The notes below the pieces were generated by a model. That model did no database searches, had not been told where the DNA came from, and saw nothing but the letters and a program-made list of their open reading frames with translations. A stretch of 48,768 nucleotides of DNA from an uncultured Lachnospiraceae bacterium (lineage in GTDB: Bacteria > Bacillota > Clostridia > Lachnospirales > Lachnospiraceae), in NCBI GenBank assembly GCA_947626365.1, contig CANQRW010000019.1, positions 1 to 48,768 on the forward strand, read 5' to 3'. Positions 8,928-16,899 of the stretch are shown piece by piece. Positions within the stretch are counted from its first letter, which is position 1. Each line of letters begins with the position of its first letter. The position numbers were made by a program, and so were the translations under genes.

Positions 8928-9863
8928 TTACTCATACAGCCTTCTTATGATCCTGCAGATAATGGCTCCCTCCATCACCAGCGGCTGGGAGTGTGTGAAG
9001 AATATGATACCGTCGGTAGGCGACAGGATCTGGCTCAGCGTCTCCCCCTCGCAGGGGTCGATGACCTCCGCCAGCAGATCTCCTCTGCGCACTTCCTGAC
9101 CCGGCTCGATACAGCGGCGGAAAATTCCCGCGTCATGGCTTCGGACATTCATCAGCTCATCCTCCCGGATGGTGGTGGCGATATAGCCGCCGTGGCTGTG
9201 ATAACGGATAATCCCCATCCGTGTCAGGAAACGAAGGACGGATGCCACCGCCTTTTTCGCGGAAATTTCGTCGATCTGATCCGTGGCGTTGGTATAGACG
9301 GAAAACGCGTTGGTATCCCACACCTGCCAGTTGTAATTCAGTGTGGTGGTATCCACCGGCCGGGGCTTTCGGATCACCACATAGGGCAGGCCGAACAGAT
9401 CCGCCAGACTGGCGTTCTCAAATCCGGTCTCCATCAGCCGGACATGGGGCACGAAATCTCCCCGCATGTAGAAGCTGGCAAACTGGATTCCGTAAGAGTA
9501 ATGCTGGGCCACATCAAAGATGCCGGCGGCGATCCGCTGGGTAGTCTCTCCCAGATTATAGCCGGGGAACATCCGGTTGATATCCGTGTTGTCCACGGGC
9601 CAGAACCGTTTGCCGATGTTCATGGCCGAATGGTTGGCGGAGGGGATCACCAGAATCTCGTGGTCCGCCACAATGGCTTTCCGCTCTTCCAGAATCTTCA
9701 GTTCCTTCACCAGCTGGCTGCATATGTACATCTGCTGAATCTCATTGCCCCGCAGGGCCCCTACGATACAGGCGGATTTTTCTCCTTTTCCGAAATGATA
9801 GCCGTAGATGTCCAGGCCATCCCGGTAGGCGTTGTCCATGTGGAAAATCAGTTCTTTTCTCAT
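8928..9863 (-). CDS. M14 / AstE-AspA family protein lacking the zinc site (predicted pseudoenzyme)
   Basis: A 311-residue cytoplasmic protein, the same length as its upstream neighbour and clearly its paralogue (shared DINRMFPG against DMNRIFPG near residue 100, and a similar C-terminal beta region). Members of this family are zinc-dependent deacylases or carboxypeptidases that use an HxxE pair and a later His. Here the HGDE motif is R38-G-N-E41, the DIHAS motif reads GIQFAS with F128 in place of the third ligand, and the catalytic-Glu segment VVEMG reads VVIRK. Only one ligand position (E41) survives. I infer that it does not bind zinc in the usual way and may be a regulatory or binding partner of the intact paralogue. 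Its ATG shares base 9863 with the end of the upstream gene, so the two are translationally coupled. Confidence 0.85.
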   Translation of the reverse strand: MRKELIFHMDNAYRDGLDIYGYHFGKGEKSACIVGALRGNEIQQMYICSQLVKELKILEERKAIVADHEILVIPSANHSAMNIGKRFWPVDNTDINRMFPGYNLGETTQRIAAGIFDVAQHYSYGIQFASFYMRGDFVPHVRLMETGFENASLADLFGLPYVVIRKPRPVDTTTLNYNWQVWDTNAFSVYTNATDQIDEISAKKAVASVLRFLTRMGIIRYHSHGGYIATTIREDELMNVRSHDAGIFRRCIEPGQEVRRGDLLAEVIDPCEGETLSQILSPTDGIIFFTHSQPLVMEGAIICRIIRRLYE

Positions 9864-10798
9864 CAGAAATCACCTCCCAGCACACGGGCGATCAGAGAAC
9901 CGCTGTTGACGATGGGATATTCCCGAAGGGTAAACACCATGCCGTCAAAGGGAGCGTACAGAGTCTCCTCCACCTTTCCTTTCAGTGGATTCAGAATCTC
10001 ACCGATAACCTCTCCTTTGTGAATATGGTTCCAGTGATCCACCCTGGGAATGAAGATTCCCGAATGATTGGCGTTGACAAATCCCACCTGGCCGTCAGTA
10101 GAAATTATGGGCTCCTTGGGCTGAATGGCTGGGCCATCCCAGATCCCAATATATTTCATCAGGGCAAAGATACCGTCCACCAGCTGATTGCCGTAGTCCA
10201 GCGTGATTCTCATGCCTACGCCCATTTCCACCACCAGAGTAGGCACCCCGGCCATGTTCATGGTGTGGGCAAGAGTGGACTCCAGCACCGTGGCTGCCGC
10301 GTGAATCCATACATAATCAATATTCAGCTGCTTCGCGTAAGGCAGCAGGTTTTCCGCCGTGATCTCACTGACGCGGACCTGGGGAATCTCCCGCAGGAAA
10401 ATATTGCTGGCGTGGATGTCCACGCACATATCGGCGCCGGAAATGTCATGGATCACCTTTGCCGCGATCTGCTCCTGCACCGGGCCGTCCTCATTGCCTG
10501 GAAAAATCCGGTTCATATCCAGATCAAAGGTGGGAATCCCTCTGGTGATGGAATCGATTCCCAGAGGATTCAGTGCCGGATAAATATCTACGATTCCCTT
10601 CAGATGCTCCGGGTTCTCCTGGAGACGGCGCGACAGCTCATAGCACACATACTGGCCCTCCAGTTCATCGCCGTGGGTACCGGTCACAATGCAGATCCGC
10701 TTTTCATCGCCTGTCAGTTCTTTGGGCTGAATGACGGATTTTCTGATCCGCAGGCGTTCGTCCACAGGAAGCCCTACGGAAACTACGGTCTTTATCAT
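9863..10798 (-). CDS. M14-family zinc deacylase/carboxypeptidase (succinylglutamate desuccinylase / aspartoacylase-like)
   Basis: A 311-residue protein with the full family signature: GTHGDE with H42 and E45 near the N-terminus, DMNRIFPG near 95-101, the third zinc ligand in CVDIHAS (H129), and a probable catalytic glutamate in LVVEMG near 193. A beta-rich C-terminal domain (APFDGMVF) follows, as in AstE/AspA proteins. It probably hydrolyses an amide bond at an acyl- or peptidyl-amino acid; the substrate cannot be read from sequence. The start overlaps the stop of the transglutaminase gene by 4 bp, and the end abuts the degenerate paralogue. Its place behind an ATP-grasp, an alpha-E protein and a transglutaminase suggests removal or trimming of what the ATP-grasp enzyme joins; that is inference. 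Confidence 0.9.
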   Translation of the reverse strand: MIKTVVSVGLPVDERLRIRKSVIQPKELTGDEKRICIVTGTHGDELEGQYVCYELSRRLQENPEHLKGIVDIYPALNPLGIDSITRGIPTFDLDMNRIFPGNEDGPVQEQIAAKVIHDISGADMCVDIHASNIFLREIPQVRVSEITAENLLPYAKQLNIDYVWIHAAATVLESTLAHTMNMAGVPTLVVEMGVGMRITLDYGNQLVDGIFALMKYIGIWDGPAIQPKEPIISTDGQVGFVNANHSGIFIPRVDHWNHIHKGEVIGEILNPLKGKVEETLYAPFDGMVFTLREYPIVNSGSLIARVLGGDF

Positions 10799-11862
10799 AC
10801 GATCTCTTCCTCTACTTTAATATAAATTTTCTGCCGCTGTGCGGCGCTGCCCTTAAAACATCCCCGGTCCACGGAGCAGTCCGCGAAATCCCGGCCCTGA
10901 GACAGTCGGATATACCGGCCGTCTGTCCTGCAATCGTGGGTCGGATCCAACCCCAGCCAACGGCCGTTCTGCCACACCTCCGTCCAGGCGTGGGTGGCTC
11001 CTTCTCCCGGCAGAAGCCCCACCACATACCGCGCCGGATATCCTGCCATACGGCACAGGGCAATCAGAATCTGGGCGTAATCCTGACATACTCCCTTTCC
11101 CCCGGCCAAAGCCTCTTCCGCTGTTGTCTCTACGCCGGTGCTTCCCGGAACATACGAGAAACCGCGGTACAGCTCATGCATAAGAAATTCCGGAAATGTC
11201 TCCGTGCCGCAGATATTCTTTGTGCCACGGATATTCTCTGCCCCGCAGGTATTCTCTGCCCCGCAGGCATTCTCTGAACCGGATTTCTCCCAAGAAGTCG
11301 GATACATCCCCCGATTGTCCAGGCCCTGCTTCCGGGAAGTCGAACACATTCCCTGGCTGTCCGGGTCCCGCTCCCAAAAAGTCGGATACAGTCCCTGGCT
11401 GTCCAGTCCCTGCTCCCAGACATTTCGGCACTTCCTGTAGAATTCTGTCAGCCGCTTCCCAGGCCGGGTCAGTTCCGACGGAACGGCATAGAGCAGATAC
11501 GGAACCGGAATCTCAGCCGTCTCCTGGCGGCCAGTCTTTTCTGCCGAACCAACTGCCGCCGTCATCCCTTCTTCCCGGTTCCCAGACCCGGCTGTCTCAC
11601 TTTCCCGGACTCCGGTCTCCACCGTCCCTTTTACCTGGAGGTTCAGATAGTCGTGAGGGGCCAGGGCCTCTCCGGAACAGACCCGGTTGCCGAACCCGTC
11701 CAGCCGCTCGCTTACGTTTCCCGCCGGTTCAATGCGGTACTCCAGGCTGCGCACTTTCTGATCTTCCGTCTCCATAGGCAGGCAGCGGAACTGAAAATGA
11801 TGATCCGTTACCATACTGTCAAAGGACAGCTGCATCTCGTATCGGAAATGCAATATACTCAA
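10795..11862 (-). CDS. Transglutaminase-like cysteine protease/ligase family protein with repeat insertion
   Basis: A 355-residue protein. The N-terminal part is the beta-rich bacterial transglutaminase N-domain. The C-terminal part is the papain-like core with the catalytic triad: Cys in GVCQDYA near 259, His in THAWTEVW near 291, and Asp in LGLDPTHD near 305. Between them, about residues 145-220 are taken up by imperfect repeats: a 14-residue unit (such as DSQGLYPTFWERDP) about three times, then a 6-residue unit (ENACGA, ENTCGA, ENIRGT, KNICGT) four times. Family members normally have a short linker there. It lies 1 bp after the alpha-E gene and overlaps the M14 gene by 4 bp. Together with the ATP-grasp and alpha-E genes it forms a widely conserved cluster predicted to act in peptide ligation or cleavage. 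Confidence 0.88.
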   Translation of the reverse strand: MSILHFRYEMQLSFDSMVTDHHFQFRCLPMETEDQKVRSLEYRIEPAGNVSERLDGFGNRVCSGEALAPHDYLNLQVKGTVETGVRESETAGSGNREEGMTAAVGSAEKTGRQETAEIPVPYLLYAVPSELTRPGKRLTEFYRKCRNVWEQGLDSQGLYPTFWERDPDSQGMCSTSRKQGLDNRGMYPTSWEKSGSENACGAENTCGAENIRGTKNICGTETFPEFLMHELYRGFSYVPGSTGVETTAEEALAGGKGVCQDYAQILIALCRMAGYPARYVVGLLPGEGATHAWTEVWQNGRWLGLDPTHDCRTDGRYIRLSQGRDFADCSVDRGCFKGSAAQRQKIYIKVEEEIV

Positions 11863-11863
11863 A

Positions 11864-12544
11864 TCAACTCACCTCAAAAAATTTCCAGATAGCTTCCAGG
11901 GCTTCCTCATAGCGGGCACGCCCCGCCTCTCCCTGGCTGATGATCTCCGTCAGCTTCTCTTCACAGTCCTTATTGTAATTCAGCTGCACCTTGTGAAGCC
12001 GGTTCAGGAACTTGGAACATTCCTTCTCTACCAGCCTGGAAGGATATCCCAGCCGCAGATACAGATCGAGACGCTCCAGATATTTGCCGCACTTCATGAT
12101 ATTGCGGCCTTCCTCATCCTCCACACGGTCGTCCACACAGCCCCAGAAGGCGTGAATGTAATCGATGACCTGCTGAAGGTCGTAATGAGGCGCCTTGGAA
12201 TCCGCCGCATTCTCCAGGCAGTCCAGGGCCAGCTGCACATAAGCCAGAGTATGGCTGCTGATCTCATCACGCATGACGATGGCGTTGCCGTAGGCACGTT
12301 CCAGATTGCTGTAGACGGAATTGGGATCATTCTTGTCGTACAGATATTTCTGGTTAAAGACCTCGCGGCTGCCATAGACGTCGGGAATCGCCACCTTCTC
12401 ACAATACCTCTTATAGGCGTCGGAATCCACATCGATCATCTGATCGTAAAAATCAAAAAACGTACAGAGAGTTGTAAATACCCGTTCCATATACCGCCCG
12501 ATCCAATAGAGATGATCGGCCCGCTCTACCGAGATAATACCCAT
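11864..12544 (-). CDS. Alpha-E domain protein (DUF403)
   Basis: A 226-residue, mostly helical protein that begins MGIISVERADHLYWIGRYMER, the usual opening of alpha-E proteins, and ends in a charged helix. No catalytic motif is visible and the biochemical role is unknown; it is regarded as the partner of permuted ATP-grasp enzymes. It overlaps the end of the ATP-grasp gene by 19 bp (12526-12544) and precedes the transglutaminase by 1 bp, so the three proteins are made together. The start ATG matches the family N-terminus and is preceded by GGGAGGAGGG-like bases within the upstream gene. Confidence 0.92.
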   Translation of the reverse strand: MGIISVERADHLYWIGRYMERVFTTLCTFFDFYDQMIDVDSDAYKRYCEKVAIPDVYGSREVFNQKYLYDKNDPNSVYSNLERAYGNAIVMRDEISSHTLAYVQLALDCLENAADSKAPHYDLQQVIDYIHAFWGCVDDRVEDEEGRNIMKCGKYLERLDLYLRLGYPSRLVEKECSKFLNRLHKVQLNYNKDCEEKLTEIISQGEAGRARYEEALEAIWKFFEVS

Positions 12545-13842
12545 GTATCTTTAAACCCTCCTCCCTGAGATGAATTAACTACAAATGAATCCGGATTCCG
12601 GGAAAACCTGGTCAGGCCGCTGGGCCACACCCGGGTAGTCTCCCCTGCCAGCACAAAGGCCCGCAGATCCGCCTTTCTGGGGACATGTCCGTCCCCTTCC
12701 ACAATATCCAGATCGATGAAATCGATAACCTCCTGGGCGATAAAACGCCTGGGCTCTCTCTCAATCAGGCCCGCCAGGTTATCCAGTTCCTCCCGGGTTA
12801 GATTGCTGCCGAATACCACGCCGTAGCCTCCGGCCTCCGACACATCCTTCACCACCAGCCGGGCAAGATGTTCCAGAATAAACTTCCGGTCCTTCTCGTA
12901 GAAGGCCAGATAAGTAGGCGCGTTGTGGAGAATCGGCTCCTCTCCCAGATAGTATCTAATCATATGAGGGACAAAATAATAGATTCCCTTGTCGTCGGCC
13001 ACTCCGTTGCCCGGAGCGTTGACGATAGCCACATTGCCGCTCGCGTACACATCCATGATTCCCGGCACGCCGATGAGAGATTCCGGCAGGAAGCACAGCG
13101 GATCCAGATATTCATCGGACAGCCTGCGGTACACAGCGCCTACCTGCTGCTTGCGGCCCTCGTACCTGCGGTAGAACAGCTTATTGTCCTCCACAAACAG
13201 GTCCTGAGGCATACAGAGGATGGCCCCGGATCGCTCCGCCAGGTAGGAATGCTCAAAGAACGCCGCGTTGTACCTGCCGGGAGTCAGCACCACATTGATG
13301 CCGCCGGTATTTACATGGTTCATGGTCTCAAGGAGCATGGAAGCGTAATTCCGGTTATCCACCACATGATTGCGGACGAAAGCCTCCGGAGCCGCCCTCC
13401 GGGTCAGCTCCCTGGCAATCATGGGATAAGACGCTCCGGAAGGAATCCGCAGATTGTCCTCCAGTATGTACCAGCAGCCGTCCTTTCCCTGAACCAGATC
13501 GATTCCGGAAATGTGGCTGTAGATTCCCTTAGGCGGGCAGATTCCCTCGCACTGAGGCAGGTATCCCTTGGAGGAAAAGATAAAATCTGCCGGAATCACC
13601 TTATCTTTCACAATCTTCTTATCGGAATACACATCCTTCAGAAACGCGTTAAGCGCTCGAACCCGCTGGGACAGCCCCTTATCCAGATATTCGTACTCTT
13701 CCTTTGAGATGATCCGGGGAATCGGATCAAAGGGAAACAGCTGTTCATGGAACTGTTGATTCTTGTAAATTCCAAATTTCACGCCGTACCGGGCCAGCAG
13801 CCGGTTAATCGGTTCTTTGTGGTCCACCAAATCAAGTATCAT
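12526..13842 (-). CDS. Circularly permuted ATP-grasp type 2 protein (DUF404/DUF407)
   Basis: A predicted ATP-dependent carboxylate-amine ligase. The frame is open back to 14130, but the start is placed at ATG 13842 (438 residues): MILDLVDHKEPINR matches the expected N-terminus, GGAAGGAAAGA lies just upstream, and the longer frame would translate a repeat (13980-14034). Visible family blocks are GIYKNQQFHEQLFPFDPIPR, the LEDNLRIPSG segment (likely metal/ATP contacts) and, near the C-terminus, ARAFVLAGE-like and WPSGLTRF segments. It is the first gene of a five-gene overlapping operon (ATP-grasp, alpha-E, transglutaminase, two M14 proteins). Known family knowledge: these ligases are predicted, not proven, to make peptide-like bonds. 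The substrate cannot be told from the sequence. Confidence 0.92.
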   Translation of the reverse strand: MILDLVDHKEPINRLLARYGVKFGIYKNQQFHEQLFPFDPIPRIISKEEYEYLDKGLSQRVRALNAFLKDVYSDKKIVKDKVIPADFIFSSKGYLPQCEGICPPKGIYSHISGIDLVQGKDGCWYILEDNLRIPSGASYPMIARELTRRAAPEAFVRNHVVDNRNYASMLLETMNHVNTGGINVVLTPGRYNAAFFEHSYLAERSGAILCMPQDLFVEDNKLFYRRYEGRKQQVGAVYRRLSDEYLDPLCFLPESLIGVPGIMDVYASGNVAIVNAPGNGVADDKGIYYFVPHMIRYYLGEEPILHNAPTYLAFYEKDRKFILEHLARLVVKDVSEAGGYGVVFGSNLTREELDNLAGLIEREPRRFIAQEVIDFIDLDIVEGDGHVPRKADLRAFVLAGETTRVWPSGLTRFSRNPDSFVVNSSQGGGFKDTWVLSR

Positions 13843-13979
13843 AATCTCGTCTTTCCTTCCTGCGCATGTCCGGCATCCTGTAAAAATCCTGGGAAATAGA
13901 ATCTTATCCGCAGAATGTTCTCCGCATGCGCGCTCTTTCGCTGCCGTATAAGGCAAAAGGCGTCCCTGTCGGAGCGCCC

Positions 13980-14034
13980 TTACTTCGTTCGTATGTAGTT
14001 TATCATACATGAAAACCTTAGTCCAGCACTTTTT
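13980..14034 (-). repeat. 55-bp direct repeat, copy A (upstream of the ATP-grasp operon)
   Basis: This stretch is identical over 55 bp to 14999-15053, in the same orientation, at a distance of 1,019 bp. Read on the minus strand it holds TGGACT-N17-TAAACT, a weak promoter-like pair that could drive the ATP-grasp operon, and the internal inverted pair GTATG / CATAC. The match ends sharply on both sides. Confidence 0.95.
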
Positions 14035-14087
14035 GCGGCAAGATTGCATACTTTTATCTTTAATCGATTCCAAAACCATCTCCTTCC

Positions 14088-14116
14088 TTGAAAAAACACA
14101 GCGTTTATGGTAGTAT
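14088..14116 (+). promoter_or_regulatory. Probable sigma-A promoter of the Rpn-type gene
   Basis: TTGAAA (14088-14093) and TAGTAT (14111-14116) are 17 bp apart on the plus strand, about 40 bp before the start codon. Confidence 0.65.
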
Positions 14117-14155
14117 GAATGTACAAACATCGAAAGATAACAAGGTGAGATTTTG

Positions 14156-14956
14156 ATGATGACTGAAATTATAGAACAAAAACATCAGGAAGATCTGCAG
14201 CGCCTCAAAAATTTTCGCCTGTTGGATGACGACTTTCTCACAAAATGTTTTGACGGCAATACGGAATGTATTGAACTGGTACTCAGGATTGTAATGAATA
14301 TGCCGGATTTGAATGTACTGGATGTCCGAACACAAGTGTTTGTGGAGAATCTGCTGAATCGGTCTGTACGACTGGACGTACTGGCAACAGACAACGCCGG
14401 GAGAAAGTTCAACATTGAAATCCAACGTGCTGATAAGGGAGCTGGAAGAAAAAGGGCGCGTTACAACAGCAGTATGATGGATGCTAACCTGCTAAATAAA
14501 GGTGACGATTTTGACCTTCTTCCTGAAACCTATGTTGTTTTCATAACTGAGAATGATGTTATGAAAAAAGGAAAACCATTGTATCAGATCGAACGCTGCA
14601 TATTAGAAACTGGAGAAAAATTTGAGGACGGTTCACACATCCTATATGTAAACGGCGCATATCGCGACGAATCGCCAATCGGAAAGTTAATGCACGACTT
14701 TTCCTGCACCGATCCATCGGATATGTTCTACGACATTCTGGCAAACAGAGTCCGCTATTTTAAAGAAAGTAAGGAGGGAATCGCAGTCATGTGCAAGGCT
14801 ATGGAAGATATGAGAAATCAGACACTCAAAGAGGGAATGATGGAAGTCGCTCTTCGTATGTTGAAAGCAGAGAAATATGCGCTTGATGAAATAGCTGCTA
14901 TTTCCGGTCTATCTCTTGATGAGGTAAAAAAACTCAAAGCAGGTGTAACAGCATAA
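14156..14956 (+). CDS. Rpn/YhgA-type PD-(D/E)XK nuclease ('transposase-like' family)
   Basis: A 266-residue protein on the strand opposite to its neighbours. The nuclease core is visible around residues 75-95: RLDVLA, then NIEIQRA, giving the D...ExQ catalytic pattern of the Rpn (recombination-promoting nuclease) branch of PD-(D/E)XK enzymes, followed by a RARYNSSMMD helix. The C-terminus has a small helix-turn-helix-like segment (ALDEIAAISGLSLDEVKKL), typical of the clostridial version. Of three possible starts (14153, 14156, 14159), ATG 14156 is chosen by its spacing from AAGGTGAG. Rpn proteins cut DNA and promote RecA-independent recombination, and are usually present in many copies per genome. 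The gene is A+T-richer than its neighbours, has its own promoter, and lies inside a unit bounded by 55-bp direct repeats, which supports recent acquisition. Confidence 0.9.
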   Translation: MMTEIIEQKHQEDLQRLKNFRLLDDDFLTKCFDGNTECIELVLRIVMNMPDLNVLDVRTQVFVENLLNRSVRLDVLATDNAGRKFNIEIQRADKGAGRKRARYNSSMMDANLLNKGDDFDLLPETYVVFITENDVMKKGKPLYQIERCILETGEKFEDGSHILYVNGAYRDESPIGKLMHDFSCTDPSDMFYDILANRVRYFKESKEGIAVMCKAMEDMRNQTLKEGMMEVALRMLKAEKYALDEIAAISGLSLDEVKKLKAGVTA

Positions 14957-14966
14957 AACCCATTAC

Positions 14967-14999
14967 AAAGGGGCCGTTCATTCTGAAACAGCCCCTTGT
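14967..14999. terminator. Hairpin between convergent Rpn gene and FAD gene; member of a dispersed hairpin family
   Basis: AAGGGGC (14968-14974) pairs with GCCCCTT (14991-14997), extended inward by GTTCA / TGAAC with a bulge. It lies 11 bp after the Rpn stop codon. The minus-strand text GGGGCTGTTTCAGAATG resembles the larger hairpins near 25,316 and 44,789. T-tracts are short, so termination strength is uncertain. Confidence 0.6.
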
Positions 15000-15053
15000 T
15001 ACTTCGTTCGTATGTAGTTTATCATACATGAAAACCTTAGTCCAGCACTTTTT
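14999..15053 (-). repeat. 55-bp direct repeat, copy B (at the 3' end of the FAD gene)
   Basis: A perfect copy of 13980-14034 in the same orientation. Its last base (15053) is the final base of the stop codon of the FAD-dependent protein, so the repeat boundary coincides with the end of that gene. Confidence 0.95.
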
Positions 15054-16834
15054 TAAATTAGTGGTCTGTACCGCCGCCCAATCTCCTCCGCCACCTTCAT
15101 TCCGTCCATGGCGGCGGAAGTGATGCCGCCGGCATATCCTGCTCCCTCCCCGCATGGGAACAGACCCTTGATCTCACTTTCAAAGCGCTCGTCTCTCATG
15201 ATCCGCACCGGCGAGGACGTCCGGCTCTCCACTCCTGCCAGAATGCTGTCATATCGGGAGAATCTGCGGATCTTATGCTCAAAGGCTTCCACGCCCTCCA
15301 CAATGGATTCCGAGATAAATGCCGGAAGCGTCTCCCGCAGATTGGCAAATTCCGTAGTTCCCTTAAATTCCGGTCCTACCTCTCCCCAGTCCTCACTGAG
15401 CCGGTTCGCGCAAAAATCCCCGTACAGCTGAACCGGGATCTTTCCTCCCCCATAGGTAAAGGCCAGTTTTTCCAGCTTTCTCTGAAACTCCACGCCGGCC
15501 AGAGGGGAATTTTTTCCTGCCATCGGAAAATCCGCCGGCGTCACCGTCACGATGAGGGCGCTGTTGGCGTTCTGCCCGGCCCGGTCATGGTTGCTCATGC
15601 CGTTGACCGCCAGATATCCTTTCTCGGAGGAGGCGTTGACCACATAACCTCCGGGGCACATACAAAAGGAATAGACTCCTCTTCCGCCTGCCGTCTGGTG
15701 GGTCAGCTTATAATCGGCCGGGCCCAGTATGGGACTCTCGGGAAATCCGTACTGAGATTCATTGATCATCTTCTGGGGATGCTGAATCCGCAGGCCCATC
15801 GCAAAGGATTTGGGCTGCATAGGCACGCCCTTTTCAAGAAGCATGGAAAAGGTATCCCTGGCGCTGTGGCCGATAGCCAGAACCACCTGATTGGTCTTAA
15901 GAACATATGACTGCTGTCCCGGATTCAGCCCGGTGTTTCCGGCATTTATCCTGTCATCTGCCCTGTCACCCATTCCGGCATCCATCCTGCAATTCGTTCT
16001 GGCCTCCGCCTTGTCATCTGTCCGGTCATCAGACGTGTAATCCAACCCAGTCAGTCCGGCCTGCGCCGTCTCGGCGCTGCAGGCGATGCGCACTCCTGCG
16101 ACCGCACCATTTTCAATGAGAAGTTCCGTCACTTTGGCCCCAAATACGACTTTCCCTCCCATCTCAATAATGTGATTTCGCATATTCTTCACCACATTTC
16201 CCAGCACATCCGTGCCTATGTGGGGTTTATTGACATAAAGAATAGACGGGTCGGCGCCGTGCTCCGCCAGAATACGCAGCACCTCCTGGTTCCGCCCCAT
16301 CGGGTCCTTCACCATAGTATTCAGCTTGCCGTCAGAGAATGTTCCCGCTCCTCCTTCCCCGAACTGGACGTTGGAACGGACATCCAGCTCTCCGCTCAGC
16401 CAGAACTGCTCTACTTTCCGTCTGCGGCTGTCCACATCCTCGCCCTGTTCCAGAATCACCGGGCAGTACCCCGCTTTTGCCAGCATGTATCCGCAGAAGA
16501 GGCCTGCCGGACCGCTTCCAATGATAACCGGCGGATAACCACAGGACTTCCGCTCCGATTCCCCTTTCGTTTCCGGGAAATGATACTCCTTTTCTTCCGC
16601 TATGGTCACCTGGGGATTTTTCGCCCTTTTTACCACCTGACGTTCTCCGGCCACCTCCACATCCAGAGTATAAATGTAATAAATCTCCGGCTTTTTCCTG
16701 GCGTCAACAGACTGCTTCACGATCCGCCAGGACAGAATCCTGTCCTCCGGCAGACGAAGAAGCTTCGCCGCCTTTGCGATCAGCTCATGCTCTGCGTGCG
16801 TTATGGGAAGTTTTAACTGCGTGATCCGTATCAT
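15053..16834 (-). CDS. FAD-dependent dehydrogenase-like protein (COG2509-type)
   Basis: A 593-residue cytoplasmic flavoprotein. A small N-terminal domain of about 100 residues (MIRITQLKLPITH) precedes the dinucleotide-binding motif IGSGPAGLFCGYMLA near 107. Then come FGEGGAGTFSDGKLNT, a conserved block of this family, AIGHSARDTF, and a C-terminal FAD motif GEGAGYAGGITSAAMDG. The reaction is unknown. A low-complexity insertion near residues 265-305 (TDD, RMDAG, DRADDR, NAG motifs) interrupts an otherwise conserved region and is encoded by imperfect short repeats at about 15,925-16,060. The gene begins 65 bp after another flavoprotein (16900-18414), probably in one transcript. Its stop codon coincides with the edge of a 55-bp direct repeat. 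Confidence 0.9.
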   Translation of the reverse strand: MIRITQLKLPITHAEHELIAKAAKLLRLPEDRILSWRIVKQSVDARKKPEIYYIYTLDVEVAGERQVVKRAKNPQVTIAEEKEYHFPETKGESERKSCGYPPVIIGSGPAGLFCGYMLAKAGYCPVILEQGEDVDSRRRKVEQFWLSGELDVRSNVQFGEGGAGTFSDGKLNTMVKDPMGRNQEVLRILAEHGADPSILYVNKPHIGTDVLGNVVKNMRNHIIEMGGKVVFGAKVTELLIENGAVAGVRIACSAETAQAGLTGLDYTSDDRTDDKAEARTNCRMDAGMGDRADDRINAGNTGLNPGQQSYVLKTNQVVLAIGHSARDTFSMLLEKGVPMQPKSFAMGLRIQHPQKMINESQYGFPESPILGPADYKLTHQTAGGRGVYSFCMCPGGYVVNASSEKGYLAVNGMSNHDRAGQNANSALIVTVTPADFPMAGKNSPLAGVEFQRKLEKLAFTYGGGKIPVQLYGDFCANRLSEDWGEVGPEFKGTTEFANLRETLPAFISESIVEGVEAFEHKIRRFSRYDSILAGVESRTSSPVRIMRDERFESEIKGLFPCGEGAGYAGGITSAAMDGMKVAEEIGRRYRPLI

Positions 16835-16899
16835 ATGCTACCTGCCTGTCTTTTCTTCCTTGTTCGAAATGTCCCTTTTCTCTGCCGGTTCTTAATCTT

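Noticed and set aside
14156-14956. Classical insertion sequence
   Set aside because: No terminal inverted repeats or DDE transposase; the flanking repeats are direct, 55 bp long, far longer than usual target-site duplications.
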